25,271 nt of DNA, taken from an uncultured Clostridium sp. (lineage in GTDB: Bacteria; Bacillota; Clostridia; TANB77; CAG-508). The stretch lies in NCBI GenBank assembly GCA_900553755.1, contig USEX01000018.1:1-25271 (forward strand), given 5' to 3'. Below are positions 1-8,258 of this stretch, in pieces (within the stretch, counting starts at the first letter, position 1; the number at the start of each line of letters is the position of its first letter). A program made the translations under genes and the position numbers. Under the pieces are notes generated by a model, which was given only the letters and a program-made list of their open reading frames with translations, did not search any database and was not told the DNA's origin.

Positions 1-84
1 CATATCAAACACTATATTTATCAATAAAGTGTGACATATGTTTGACAAACCTACAATAAGATACAGTAATTTTAAACATTTATC

Positions 85-113
85 TTGACAAAGCTGCAAA
101 ATGAATGTATAAT
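85..113 (+). promoter_or_regulatory. sigma-A promoter of rpmF
   Basis: A perfect -35 box TTGACA (85-90) is separated by 17 bases from a perfect -10 box TATAAT (108-113). Transcription should start near 120, giving a leader of about 60 nt before the rpmF start at 183. This is the best-matching vegetative promoter in the window, as expected for a ribosomal protein gene. A second TTGACA at 42-47 lies upstream but has no convincing -10 at proper spacing, so a tandem promoter is only a possibility. Confidence 0.85.
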
Positions 114-182
114 TTTAAAGTACTAAAAATAACGATATATATAGATTATATACATAAGCAAACTTATAAGGAGGGAATAGAA

Positions 183-368
183 ATGGCACAACCAAAAAGA
201 AGATGGTCAAAAGCAAGAACAGGTTTAAAGAGATCCACATGGAAATTAGAAAACAAAAATTTAGTAGAATGTCCACAATGCCATGAAAAGATGATGCAAC
301 ATAGAGTATGCCCAAGTTGTGGTTACTATAACGGAAAAAAAGTAGTATCTGTAGATACAGCTGAATAA
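183..368 (+). CDS. rpmF: 50S ribosomal protein L32
   Basis: RpmF is a small zinc-ribbon protein of the large ribosomal subunit. The 61-residue product starts MAQPKRRWSKARTG, the typical basic N-terminus of bacterial L32, and carries two CxxC pairs (CPQC and CPSC) that would bind zinc, so this is the zinc-binding (C+) form. The start is set by AAGGAGGG at 168-175, eight bases before ATG 183; an in-frame upstream ATG at 105 would put the promoter -10 box inside the coding sequence and is rejected. The gene has its own promoter and is closed by a strong terminator at 391-422. In many Firmicutes rpmF follows a yceD/DUF177 gene; the window begins too late to show whether one is present, but nothing in 1-84 looks like the end of one. 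Confidence 0.97.
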   Translation: MAQPKRRWSKARTGLKRSTWKLENKNLVECPQCHEKMMQHRVCPSCGYYNGKKVVSVDTAE

Positions 369-390
369 TTATAAATAATGTAATTTTTTT

Positions 391-422
391 ATAACAATAC
401 TTTGAGGTATTGTTATTTTTTT
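391..422 (+). terminator. Rho-independent terminator after rpmF
   Basis: A perfect 10-bp stem ATAACAATAC (391-400) / GTATTGTTAT (407-416) with a 6-nt loop is followed by a T run to 422. It ends the rpmF transcript. The right arm also contains a TTGTTA hexamer at 410-415, which could serve as the -35 of the next promoter. Confidence 0.9.
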
Positions 423-438
423 ATTTTAATAATATAAT
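410..438 (+). promoter_or_regulatory. probable promoter of the membrane protein-der-plsY-gpsA unit
   Basis: TATAAT at 433-438 is preceded, 17 bases upstream, by TTGTTA (410-415), a 4/6 match to TTGACA. The -35 lies in the right arm of the rpmF terminator, so DNA is shared by the end of one unit and the start of the next. The region is very AT-rich, so the match is suggestive only. The first gene starts at 473. Confidence 0.5.
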
Positions 439-472
439 GTGATAAAATTTTATAACAAAGGAAAGTATTCTT

Positions 473-2197
473 ATGACAAAAATGTTTTCAAAAATTAAGG
501 AAGAGAAAAAGTATTATTATCTTATTTTAATTATAATTTCTTTAATAGCAGCCATATCATTAATAAAATTTCAAATTAAGGAAAGTGATGATGGATATGT
601 ACATATTTTAAGAATTATAGGAGCAGATAATATATTAAAAATAGGCGAATTCCCACCATTTATCGAACCGAACTATTGCAGTGGTTGGGGATATGCCATA
701 AATTTGTTTTATCCACCACTAGTCACATATGGACCAGTGCTTTTTAAATGCATAACCACGCATTTTTACGATGCTTTAAAAATTTATACTTTGTGTACAA
801 TAATTATTTCGGCAATTTCTATGTATAAATGTGTTGAAGAAATTACAGGTAAGAAAGAAATTGCATTGTTAGCAGGTGTTATTTATACTTTATTTCCATA
901 TAAGCTAGAAACAATATATGATAGATTTGCAATTGGCGAATTTTCGGCCTACATGTTTATACCGTTAGTGTTTTTAGGATTATACAATTTAATGCAAAAA
1001 GATGGCAAAAAGCATTATTGGATAGCGATTGGTGCGATAGGTTTGATGTTATCACACACTATTACTACAGAATACACTGCTCTATTTTGCTTACTATATG
1101 TAATTTTCAATTACAAAAAGTTAAAGAACAAAGAGATTGTAAAAAAGATAATTATCAATGTATTAATAATATTAGGAGTAACTGCATTTTTCACAGTGCC
1201 AATGATTGAACATAAACTTGCAACAGAATATACTATTTTTGATTCTGATATAATGTTGTGTAATGGAAAATATGTACAGGCACAAACAATAGAAATTTGG
1301 GAACTTTTTGTAGACAAGCAGGAAGATTATGTTAGCTTTAAGGTAGGTCTTCCGATAATATTACTAAGCTTATTCTCTTATTGGGCATATAAGAAAATTG
1401 AAGATAAAAAGGATTATATAATATTCTTATTTTTTGCAATTATATCTTTAATCATGTGTTTAAATATTTTTATGTGGATACTATTGCCAGACTTTTTATG
1501 CACATTGCAATATCCATGGAGGATGCTAACTTTTTTTGGCTTTTTCATGTCTATCATATGTGCAATAAATGCATATATGATAATTAAAGACATACAAAGT
1601 AAAAATGCAGCAATATTAATAACAGTCTTGGCTATAACAATATTAAATGTACCGATGATAATTAGATATAAAATCCCACAAGAAAATTTGAATATAGACA
1701 AAACATATGAAGAAAAAATAGAAAGCAATTTGAAGATTAATCATTTTTCAATAAATAGAGAATATCTTCCTCGTAAGGCAAGTAAAGAACAAACAACATA
1801 TTTGTTAACTAGAACGGACGAGGTGTATGTGTTAGAAGGAAAATGTGAAATTACTAATATGAACAAGGAAAATCTAAAATTAGATTTTGAAATAGAAAAT
1901 GTACAAGAAAATAGTATATTAGAATTGCCATATTTGTATTATTTAGGATATACAGCCACAATAGAGAACAAAGATGGTAAAGAGTACAAAATAGAAACTT
2001 TTGAATCAGATAATGGATTCGTAGCTATAAAAATTCCAGAAGATATAGAAAATGGAAAAGTACATGTTAAATATGAAGGAACAGCAATAGAAAAGATTTC
2101 CTACGTGGTATCTGGATTATCAACAATTACAACTATAATATACGTAATAATAAGTATTAGGAAAGGAAAAAAAATTGGGAAAGAATGCAAAAGCTAA
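473..2197 (+). CDS. GT-C-like polytopic membrane protein (PTPS-related/YfhO-like), copy 1
   Basis: A 574-residue integral membrane protein. Residues 16-32 form the first membrane segment, followed by an Asp-Asp pair at 39-40 and His44 (SDDGYVH), the placement of the acidic motif in the first outer loop of GT-C glycosyltransferases. Many more hydrophobic segments follow up to about residue 400, then a soluble beta-rich stretch (about 430-545, containing LPYLYYLGY) and a last membrane segment near 550-565. This plan fits the '6-pyruvoyl-tetrahydropterin synthase related' membrane family and YfhO-like proteins, which are thought to move sugars from lipid carriers to an acceptor outside the cell; the pterin name is misleading. 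Donor and acceptor cannot be read from the sequence. The RBS AAAGG lies near 458-463. It overlaps its paralogue downstream by 23 nt. The family is fairly sure; the function is inferred. Confidence 0.75.
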   Translation: MTKMFSKIKEEKKYYYLILIIISLIAAISLIKFQIKESDDGYVHILRIIGADNILKIGEFPPFIEPNYCSGWGYAINLFYPPLVTYGPVLFKCITTHFYDALKIYTLCTIIISAISMYKCVEEITGKKEIALLAGVIYTLFPYKLETIYDRFAIGEFSAYMFIPLVFLGLYNLMQKDGKKHYWIAIGAIGLMLSHTITTEYTALFCLLYVIFNYKKLKNKEIVKKIIINVLIILGVTAFFTVPMIEHKLATEYTIFDSDIMLCNGKYVQAQTIEIWELFVDKQEDYVSFKVGLPIILLSLFSYWAYKKIEDKKDYIIFLFFAIISLIMCLNIFMWILLPDFLCTLQYPWRMLTFFGFFMSIICAINAYMIIKDIQSKNAAILITVLAITILNVPMIIRYKIPQENLNIDKTYEEKIESNLKINHFSINREYLPRKASKEQTTYLLTRTDEVYVLEGKCEITNMNKENLKLDFEIENVQENSILELPYLYYLGYTATIENKDGKEYKIETFESDNGFVAIKIPEDIENGKVHVKYEGTAIEKISYVVSGLSTITTIIYVIISIRKGKKIGKECKS

Positions 2198-3891
2198 GAT
2201 AAAAGTATATTTACCATATGAATTAATATTTATTGCAACATTAGCAATTTGTGTGCCATTACTTAGCAAAAACCTAAACATGTATAGAGATGACCGGAAT
2301 ACAGCATATCTGTAGATTGATGGGAACATATCAATCTATTTGTGAGGGACAGTTCTTTAGTGTAATAATGTCAAATTTTTGCAATGGCTTTGGCTATTCA
2401 TGGAATATATTTTACAGCCCATTAACAGCATATGCACCACTAATATTTAAAATATTTAATATATCATTTACAAGCTGTATAAAAATATTTATGGCAGTGG
2501 TAGTGTATTTATCGGGCTTAGCAATGTATAAATTTACAAAGAAAGTGACAAAAAACGATAATATTGCAACAATTGCGGCAATATTATATATACTTGCTCC
2601 ATATAGAGTAACTGATATGTATGTTAGAAATGCCTTAGCAGAGCTTACTTCATTTATATTTATACCAATAATATTTAATGGTTTGTATACTTTATTAAAT
2701 GATGAAAAGCTAACTTTCACTATGGCACTAGGAACAATTGGACTTATATTGACTCATACAATTATAACAATGTACACTGCAATATTATGTTTTATATATT
2801 TAATATTGAATGTAAAGAAATTGCGCAATAAAAAAGTTTTAAGAAATATTATAATTAATTTGATTTTTATAGTGATTATAAGCTCATTCTTTTGGATTCC
2901 GCTTCTGGAACACAAAATGGCAACAACGTATGAAGTATTTGTGCCGGGAAGAATGGAAAGACCGGCTACCCTTAAAGATTTGAAAGTATATCCAATTGAA
3001 CTTATATACACACCTAAAATACAAACTCATATATATCAAATAGGAATTGTTAATTTAATAGGAATTTTATTAATAGGGTATGCGTATGATAAAATTCCAA
3101 AAGAATATAGGAAAATAACTTTAATATTTTTAATAATGGGAATAATTTTAACAATAATGTCATTAAGATTTTTTCCGTTTGAAAAATTACCAGCAATATT
3201 AAAAATGATTCAATTTACATTTAGACTATTTGAATTTACATCATTCTTTTTCGCATTTGTTGCAGCAGTTAATATAGGAACTGTTTTAAAGAAAGTTAAA
3301 GTATATGATGTGGTATTTTTATTAAGCATTTCAATTTTATTATTAGTACCATATAAAAGCAAAATTGAATATAAAGCACATGATGAAACAGAATTGTGGC
3401 CGGCAACCGAGGTGACAAGTGATACGGGCAGAATTCATGCGGGATTAGCATCTTTCGAATACTTGCCAAGTAATGCTTTCAAGAACAAAGATTATATAAT
3501 TACAAGAACTCAAGAACCAATAATAGTTTCAGGAAATGCTACAATTGAAGAGTACTCAAAAAATGGCACAAATATGCAAATGAAAATAAGTGATATTACA
3601 GAAGGTACTAAAATAGAATTGCCATATATATACTACTTAGGATATCAAATAACATACACAAATTTAAATGATAATACTAAGGAAATAATAAAGTACTCTG
3701 AATCGGAAAAAGGATTTATACAAATAGAAGTAAATCAAGCAAGTGAAAATATTTGCATTAATGTGAAATATACAGGAACAATGGAAATGAAGATAACTGT
3801 AATCGTTTCAGCACTAGGGTTACTTGTGATGTTATTTATTGCAATAAGACAAAAGTACTTGTTATATTCGGAAAAATATAGTAAAATATAG
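2175..3891 (+). CDS. GT-C-like membrane protein, copy 2, broken by a +1 frameshift at 2294-2295
   Basis: Paralogue of the gene before it. Reading from TTG 2175 (RBS AAAGG at 2163-2167, inside the first gene) gives a hydrophobic N-terminus, then an Asp-Asp pair that falls at residues 39-40 with His44, exactly as in copy 1. Right after DD the frame changes: the read frame hits a stop at 2313, while the +1 frame continues as GIQHICRLMG to 3891. Removing one C of the CC at 2294-2295 restores a 571-residue protein (copy 1 has 574). The motifs NGFGYSWNIFYSP, LLEHKMATTYE and LPYIYYLGYQ match copy 1 at the same places. Either this is a recent pseudogene or a sequencing/assembly error; if translated from an internal start near 2290 it would lack the first membrane segment and the acidic motif. 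The role is presumed to be the same as copy 1, with a different substrate. Confidence 0.7.
2294..2295 (+). other. single-base insertion (frameshift) in GT-C copy 2
   Basis: The sequence GATGACCGGAATA would read D-D-G-I with one C fewer, matching the DDG-hydrophobic-x-H motif of the paralogue. With both Cs the frame runs into TAG at 2313-2315. No slippery sequence is present. Confidence 0.75.
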
Positions 3892-3919
3892 AAAGTTTTA
3901 TAAGAAAGAGGAAAGAAAA

Positions 3920-5260
3920 ATGTCAAAACCAATGGTAGCAATAGTCGGTAGACCAAATGTTGGAAAATCTACTTTTTTTAATTACATAGTTGGCAAGCGT
4001 ATATCAATTGTTGAAGATACACCAGGTGTTACACGTGATAGAGTATATGCAGAAGCAAACTGGAGAGGAAAAGATTTCACTGTGATAGATACAGGTGGTA
4101 TAGAATTTGATTCTTCAAATGATATATTATCTCAAATGAAGCAACAAGTAGATATAGCTATAAATATGGCAGATGTAATAGTTTTTATGACTGATGCAAA
4201 GCAAGGAATTATGGCTTCAGATAATGAAATAGCGTTAATATTGAAAAAGTCAAAGAAACCAGTTATATTAGTATGCAATAAAGCTGATAACTTTGGAAGT
4301 GATGCACCAGAAATATATGAATTTTATAATTTAGGCTTAGGTGAACCACATAGGGTATCTGCTGCAAATGCGATTGGAATAGGTGATGTTTTAGATACAA
4401 TATATGAGCTACTTCCATCTAAAGAGAAAGATTTAGATGAAGACTCTATAGTCAAAGTTGCCATAATAGGAAAACCTAATGTTGGAAAATCTTCTCTAGT
4501 AAATAAAATTTTGGGAGAAAATAGAGTTATAGTAAGCGATGTGGCTGGTACTACTAGAGATGCGATTGATTCGGAATTTGAGAATGAACATGGTAAATAT
4601 GTATTTATAGATACAGCAGGTGTTAGAAGACACAGCAAAATAGAAGAGAAAATAGAAAAATACAGTGTACTAAGAACTTTACTTGCAATAGAAAGAGCAG
4701 ATGTGTGTTTATTAATGATAGATGCTAATGAAGGTGTAACAGAGCAAGACACTAAAATTGCAGGTGAAGCACATGAAGCAGGAAAAGGAATTATAATTGT
4801 AGTTAATAAATGGGACATATATGAGAAGCAAAGTGGAACTTTAGAAAAATATACAAAGGAAATATATAATAAAGTACCATATTTATCATATGCACCAGTA
4901 TTATTTATCTCGGCAAAAACAGGTCAAAGAGTAGATAAATTATTTGATTTAATAAATAATGTGGCAAGCCAGAATGCTAAAAGAGTTTCTACATCTGTAT
5001 TAAATCAAGTGCTAAATGAAGCAATTGCAGTTGTACAACCACCAACAGACAAAGGTAGAAGATTACGCATATATTATATGACACAAGCTTCTACAAAGCC
5101 ACCAACATTTGTGGTATTTGTTAATGATAAAAAGTTATTCCACTTTTCTTATGAAAGGTATCTAGTAAATCAAATAAGAAAAGAGTTTGATTTAACAGGT
5201 ACAACAGTTAGAATGATAGTGAGAGAAAAAATAAATAAAAACGAAAGTAAAACTAAATAA
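3920..5260 (+). CDS. der: ribosome biogenesis GTPase Der (EngA)
   Basis: Der is an essential GTPase with two G domains that helps mature the 50S subunit in the cytosol. Here the first domain has G1 GRPNVGKS (10-17), G3 DTGG (57-60) and G4 NKAD (120-123); the second has GKPNVGKS (184-191), DTAG (231-234) and NKWD (296-299). A KH-like domain fills about 350-440 and ends with a basic tail. The length of 446 is normal. The start is ATG 3920 after GAGGAAAG. It sits 28 nt after the second membrane protein and 15 nt before plsY; der next to plsY and gpsA is a familiar Firmicutes arrangement. The gene is intact and unremarkable. Confidence 0.98.
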   Translation: MSKPMVAIVGRPNVGKSTFFNYIVGKRISIVEDTPGVTRDRVYAEANWRGKDFTVIDTGGIEFDSSNDILSQMKQQVDIAINMADVIVFMTDAKQGIMASDNEIALILKKSKKPVILVCNKADNFGSDAPEIYEFYNLGLGEPHRVSAANAIGIGDVLDTIYELLPSKEKDLDEDSIVKVAIIGKPNVGKSSLVNKILGENRVIVSDVAGTTRDAIDSEFENEHGKYVFIDTAGVRRHSKIEEKIEKYSVLRTLLAIERADVCLLMIDANEGVTEQDTKIAGEAHEAGKGIIIVVNKWDIYEKQSGTLEKYTKEIYNKVPYLSYAPVLFISAKTGQRVDKLFDLINNVASQNAKRVSTSVLNQVLNEAIAVVQPPTDKGRRLRIYYMTQASTKPPTFVVFVNDKKLFHFSYERYLVNQIRKEFDLTGTTVRMIVREKINKNESKTK

Positions 5261-5275
5261 CTAAGGAGTGATAAT

Positions 5276-5905
5276 ATGGCAACTTATATAATAGTAACAA
5301 TAATTGCATATTTATTAGGAAGTATAAGCTTTTCTGTAATAATAAGCAAAAAAATGGCAGGATTTGATGTAAGAGAAAAAGGAAGCGGAAATGCAGGAAG
5401 CACAAATGTATTGCGTACGGTTGGGAAAAAAGCAGCAATACTAACATTAATTTGTGATTGTTTAAAGGGCATTGTAGCAATACTAATTGCAGTTTTAGCA
5501 AGCAAAATAGTAAAAGGAACAGATGCTGGTTTATTAGTTCAACTAGCGGGGGTGGCAGTAGTTATAGGACATACTTTTCCAATATTTTTTAAATTCAAAG
5601 GTGGAAAAGGAGTCGCAACTTCATTAGGAGTTCTTTTAATAATAAATTGGCAAATAGGTTTAATTTGTTTAGTATTTGCACTTACTTTAATGGCATTAAC
5701 AAGATTTGTATCTTTAGGTTCGGTGAGTGCAGCTATCTTGTTCCCGATATTAACAATATTTATTCAAGAGAATTATATTGTTCCAGGCAATTATATAATT
5801 TTTGGAGTTGTACTTGCTGCTATAGTAGTATTTAATCACAGAGCAAATGTAAAACGCTTATTAACAGGAACAGAGAACAAACTAAGTTTTAAAAAATCTA
5901 AATAA
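5276..5905 (+). CDS. plsY: glycerol-3-phosphate acyltransferase PlsY
   Basis: PlsY is a membrane enzyme that transfers the acyl group of acyl-phosphate (made by PlsX) to glycerol-3-phosphate, the first acylation of phospholipid synthesis. The 209-residue product is strongly hydrophobic and shows the family motifs: GSGNAGSTNVLRT (36-48), FKGGKGVATSLG (107-118) with the phosphate-binding glycines, and NHRANVKRL (187-195). The RBS AAGGAG (5262-5267) precedes ATG 5276. It lies 15 nt after der and 14 nt before gpsA, which makes its glycerol-3-phosphate substrate, so the pair forms a short metabolic unit. Confidence 0.97.
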   Translation: MATYIIVTIIAYLLGSISFSVIISKKMAGFDVREKGSGNAGSTNVLRTVGKKAAILTLICDCLKGIVAILIAVLASKIVKGTDAGLLVQLAGVAVVIGHTFPIFFKFKGGKGVATSLGVLLIINWQIGLICLVFALTLMALTRFVSLGSVSAAILFPILTIFIQENYIVPGNYIIFGVVLAAIVVFNHRANVKRLLTGTENKLSFKKSK

Positions 5906-5919
5906 GAAGGAATATACAA

Positions 5920-6900
5920 ATGAATATAAGTATAATAGGAAGTGGCACATGGGGAGTAGCATTAGCTATTCACCTAGCTAGATTAGACAACACAATTAAA
6001 ATGTGGGCTTTTTTGCCAGAGGAAGCAGAAAGCATAAATAAAGATAGAAAGTACAAAAATTTACCAGAAGCTATTATTGATGACAAAATAGTGGCTTATA
6101 CAAATATTGAAGAAGCAATACAAGGAACAGATATAATTTTACATGTAACACCTTCAAAATTTGTAAGGTCAACAATAAAGAAATATGAAAAATATGTAGA
6201 AAATCAACCGATAATAATGTGCGCAAAAGGTATAGAAAAAGATAGTTTAGCCACATTAAGCCAGGTAATAGAAGAGGAATTACCGGATAAAAAATATGGT
6301 ATATTGTCTGGTCCAAGCCATGCAGAGGAAGTAGCAATGCAAATTCCAACAGCTGTTGTATTTGCATCAAAAGATGAAAAACTTCAGAACCTAGTACAAG
6401 ATGTTTTCATGAATGAAAATATGAGAGTTTACAGTTCATCAGATGTGATAGGAGTTGAAGTTGGAGGGGCTTTGAAAAATATTATTGCATTTTGTGCAGG
6501 TATAGCTATAGAGCTTAATCTAGGAGATAATTCTTTTGCAGCTCTAATAACAAGAGGATTAGTGGAGATTAGAAAACTTGGAATTGCAATGGGTGGAAAT
6601 CAAGAGACCTTTTATGGCTTATCTGGGCTCGGAGATTTAATTGTAACTTGTATGAGTGAACATAGCAGAAATAGGAGAGCAGGCAGATTGATAGGAAAAG
6701 GATATTCTGTAGAGCAAGCTCAAAAAGAAATAGGTATGGCAATAGAGAGTATAGATAATATAGAAGCTGCATATCAACTATCAAAAAAATACAATATCGA
6801 AATGCCAATTGTGGAGGCAGTATATGATGTTTTATACAATGGATTAGAGCCAAGAGAGGCAGTTAATATGTTAATGACAAGAAAAAGAAAAAGTGAATAG
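5920..6900 (+). CDS. gpsA: NAD(P)-dependent glycerol-3-phosphate dehydrogenase
   Basis: GpsA reduces dihydroxyacetone phosphate to sn-glycerol-3-phosphate, the phospholipid backbone. The 326-residue product has the Rossmann motif GSGTWG at 7-12, the substrate motif GPSHAEEV (131-138), the catalytic Lys186 in GGALKN, GLGDL (236-240) and the Arg/Asn patch RNRRAG (250-255). The length is normal. The start is ATG 5920 after AGAAGGAA. It is the last gene of the unit; a terminator hairpin at 6912-6932 follows, and a convergent small gene ends only 3 nt away. Confidence 0.98.
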   Translation: MNISIIGSGTWGVALAIHLARLDNTIKMWAFLPEEAESINKDRKYKNLPEAIIDDKIVAYTNIEEAIQGTDIILHVTPSKFVRSTIKKYEKYVENQPIIMCAKGIEKDSLATLSQVIEEELPDKKYGILSGPSHAEEVAMQIPTAVVFASKDEKLQNLVQDVFMNENMRVYSSSDVIGVEVGGALKNIIAFCAGIAIELNLGDNSFAALITRGLVEIRKLGIAMGGNQETFYGLSGLGDLIVTCMSEHSRNRRAGRLIGKGYSVEQAQKEIGMAIESIDNIEAAYQLSKKYNIEMPIVEAVYDVLYNGLEPREAVNMLMTRKRKSE

Positions 6901-6903
6901 CAC

Positions 6904-7197
6904 TTAATATGGGTATCTTTCATATAGATACCTTATTATTTTGTCTGCATTATCATCTGTTACGTTAATAAAAACATCCTTATCAAGGCTTATCCACATA
7001 TTAATATCAAATTTATCATTATTATCAATAAAAACTCCTAGAATATTAGCAATTTCTACGGGATTAGAATATATATTTTCCCATTCAAGCATATTATAAT
7101 AATTATCTTGTTTAGGAAGATTTTCCGATAAAAATTTACTTAAAAAATTAAAAATTTCTTTATTTTTATTACTGTACAAGCGCACACGAGAGTACAT
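6904..7197 (-). CDS. small conserved-looking hypothetical protein
   Basis: A 97-residue protein that I do not recognise. It is a real gene rather than a shadow: nothing else covers it, and a GGAGG on the minus strand (7203-7207 in + coordinates) lies 5 bases before its ATG at 7197. It starts MYSRVRLYSN, is rich in Asn, Asp, Tyr and Phe, has no membrane segment or signal peptide, and looks like a small cytosolic alpha/beta protein; the second half has alternating hydrophobic runs (ANILGVFIDNN, INMWISLDKDVFINVTDD) typical of beta-strands. It is the only minus-strand gene in the window and converges on gpsA with a 3-nt gap. Function unknown. Confidence 0.75.
   Translation of the reverse strand: MYSRVRLYSNKNKEIFNFLSKFLSENLPKQDNYYNMLEWENIYSNPVEIANILGVFIDNNDKFDINMWISLDKDVFINVTDDNADKIIRYLYERYPY
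6912..6943 (+). terminator. terminator after gpsA, inside the end of the convergent gene
   Basis: A 7-bp stem GGTATCT (6912-6918) / AGATACC (6926-6932) with a 7-nt loop is followed by a T-rich stretch (6933-6943) on the + strand. The same DNA encodes the last residues of the minus-strand gene. On the minus strand the hairpin is not followed by a T run, so it looks one-directional. Confidence 0.65.
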
Positions 7198-7284
7198 AAT
7201 ACCTCCAAAATTGATTGTTCTTTATAATATTTTAAATAATAATATTTTTTATATACAAGAATAAAATGGAATAATTTAAGACAA

Positions 7285-7310
7285 ACTAAAAGAAAAACTT
7301 TTAGTAAAGG
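7285..7310 (+). promoter_or_regulatory. leader hairpin abutting the RBS of the 7321 gene
   Basis: A perfect 8-bp stem ACTAAAAG (7285-7292) / CTTTTAGT (7298-7305) with an AAAAA loop ends exactly where the ribosome binding site AAAGG (7306-7310) begins. It may stack against the ribosome site, protect the 5' end of the mRNA, or bind a regulator; it is AU-rich and weak. The divergent gap 7198-7320 also has TATAAT at 7223-7228 without a clear -35. Confidence 0.4.
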
Positions 7311-7320
7311 AATTAAAAAA

Positions 7321-8187
7321 ATGAGTAAGAATATAATGAAATATATTGTAATGATTGTGATAGCAGTAGTTATAATTGGAACAGGAGTTATTGCATATTC
7401 TTTTATAAAATCTAAAAACAGCGCAGAACCCCAAACAATATATGAAAAAGTGGATGCTGAAATTGCGTATCTAGAAACGCATCTTTTGTCCGCTATTAAT
7501 AGTTTGAATAATTACAATACAGAGCATTTGATAAACAATGATGAAGTGAAAAATAACCAAGAAGATCAAGAATCTTCAGGAGGAGAAAAACCAAATACTG
7601 AATCACAAAATGGCAATAATGGAAAAAGCAGTGCAGATACAAATATAATAATATCAACAATAAATACAGAAGCTGTACTAGAAATAGATAGAAACAATAT
7701 AGATTGGACTTATATACAAAAAGAAATAGAAAGAATTAGCAATGCATGGAGCATAATAACAATTGATTTAAATAATTTAGAAACGCCAAATGCTGATATT
7801 TTAACATTTAATGATAATATAGAAAATGCTATAAAATACCTGAATGTCAAAGATAAGCAAAATAGTTTGATTAGTATAGCAAACTTGTATAGTTTACTAG
7901 CCAAATATAAAGACAATTATAGTGAAAATAAAAGAGATAAAGAACTATTATATATAAAATCTGATATAGTATCAAGTTATGCATTATTGGATGCAAATAG
8001 ATGGGACACAATATTATCGAATTTAGGAGATGCAGATACACGATTACAAGGATTAATAAATTCACCGGACAATGATATAAACTTACAAAAATCATATATA
8101 TTGCTTAAAGAATTTATAAAATCAGCTAATAGCAAGGATACAGAAATGTGCTATATGAAATATTTCTATTTAATAAAAGAACTTTAA
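7321..8187 (+). CDS. membrane-anchored extracytoplasmic hypothetical protein
   Basis: A 288-residue protein with one N-terminal membrane segment (about 8-30) preceded by lysines, so the rest should be outside the cell. No lipobox cysteine is visible, so this is an anchor or an uncleaved signal. A low-complexity linker rich in Asn, Glu, Ser and Gly (about 75-110) separates a short helical segment (about 40-70) from a C-terminal part that looks wholly alpha-helical, with repeated Leu/Ile heptad-like spacing and many Asn and Asp. I do not recognise a family. The start ATG follows AAAGG at 10-nt spacing. It stands alone between a divergent gene and the recG promoter. Function unknown; a cell-envelope or sensory role is only a guess. 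Confidence 0.75.
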   Translation: MSKNIMKYIVMIVIAVVIIGTGVIAYSFIKSKNSAEPQTIYEKVDAEIAYLETHLLSAINSLNNYNTEHLINNDEVKNNQEDQESSGGEKPNTESQNGNNGKSSADTNIIISTINTEAVLEIDRNNIDWTYIQKEIERISNAWSIITIDLNNLETPNADILTFNDNIENAIKYLNVKDKQNSLISIANLYSLLAKYKDNYSENKRDKELLYIKSDIVSSYALLDANRWDTILSNLGDADTRLQGLINSPDNDINLQKSYILLKEFIKSANSKDTEMCYMKYFYLIKEL

Positions 8188-8205
8188 AAAAATAAAAAAT
8201 ATCAC

Positions 8206-8234
8206 TAGACAAAAACACATGTTTGTGATATTAT
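8206..8234 (+). promoter_or_regulatory. extended -10 promoter of recG
   Basis: TAGACA (8206-8211), 17 bases, TATTAT (8229-8234), with TG at 8226-8227 one base before the -10, making an extended -10 (TGA-TATTAT). Both boxes match 5 of 6 positions. Transcription should start near 8241, about 18 nt before the recG ATG. Confidence 0.7.
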
Positions 8235-8258
8235 CAAAAGCAAATATGGGAGATTATT

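Noticed and set aside
42..70. Second rpmF promoter with TTGACA at 42-47
   Set aside because: No acceptable -10 box lies 16-18 bases downstream; kept only as a possibility in the text.
105..182. Longer N-terminus for rpmF from ATG 105
   Set aside because: It would place the TATAAT box inside the gene and ignore the perfect RBS before ATG 183.
4324..4818. 164-codon open frame on the minus strand
   Set aside because: Antisense shadow of der; no RBS or recognisable motif.
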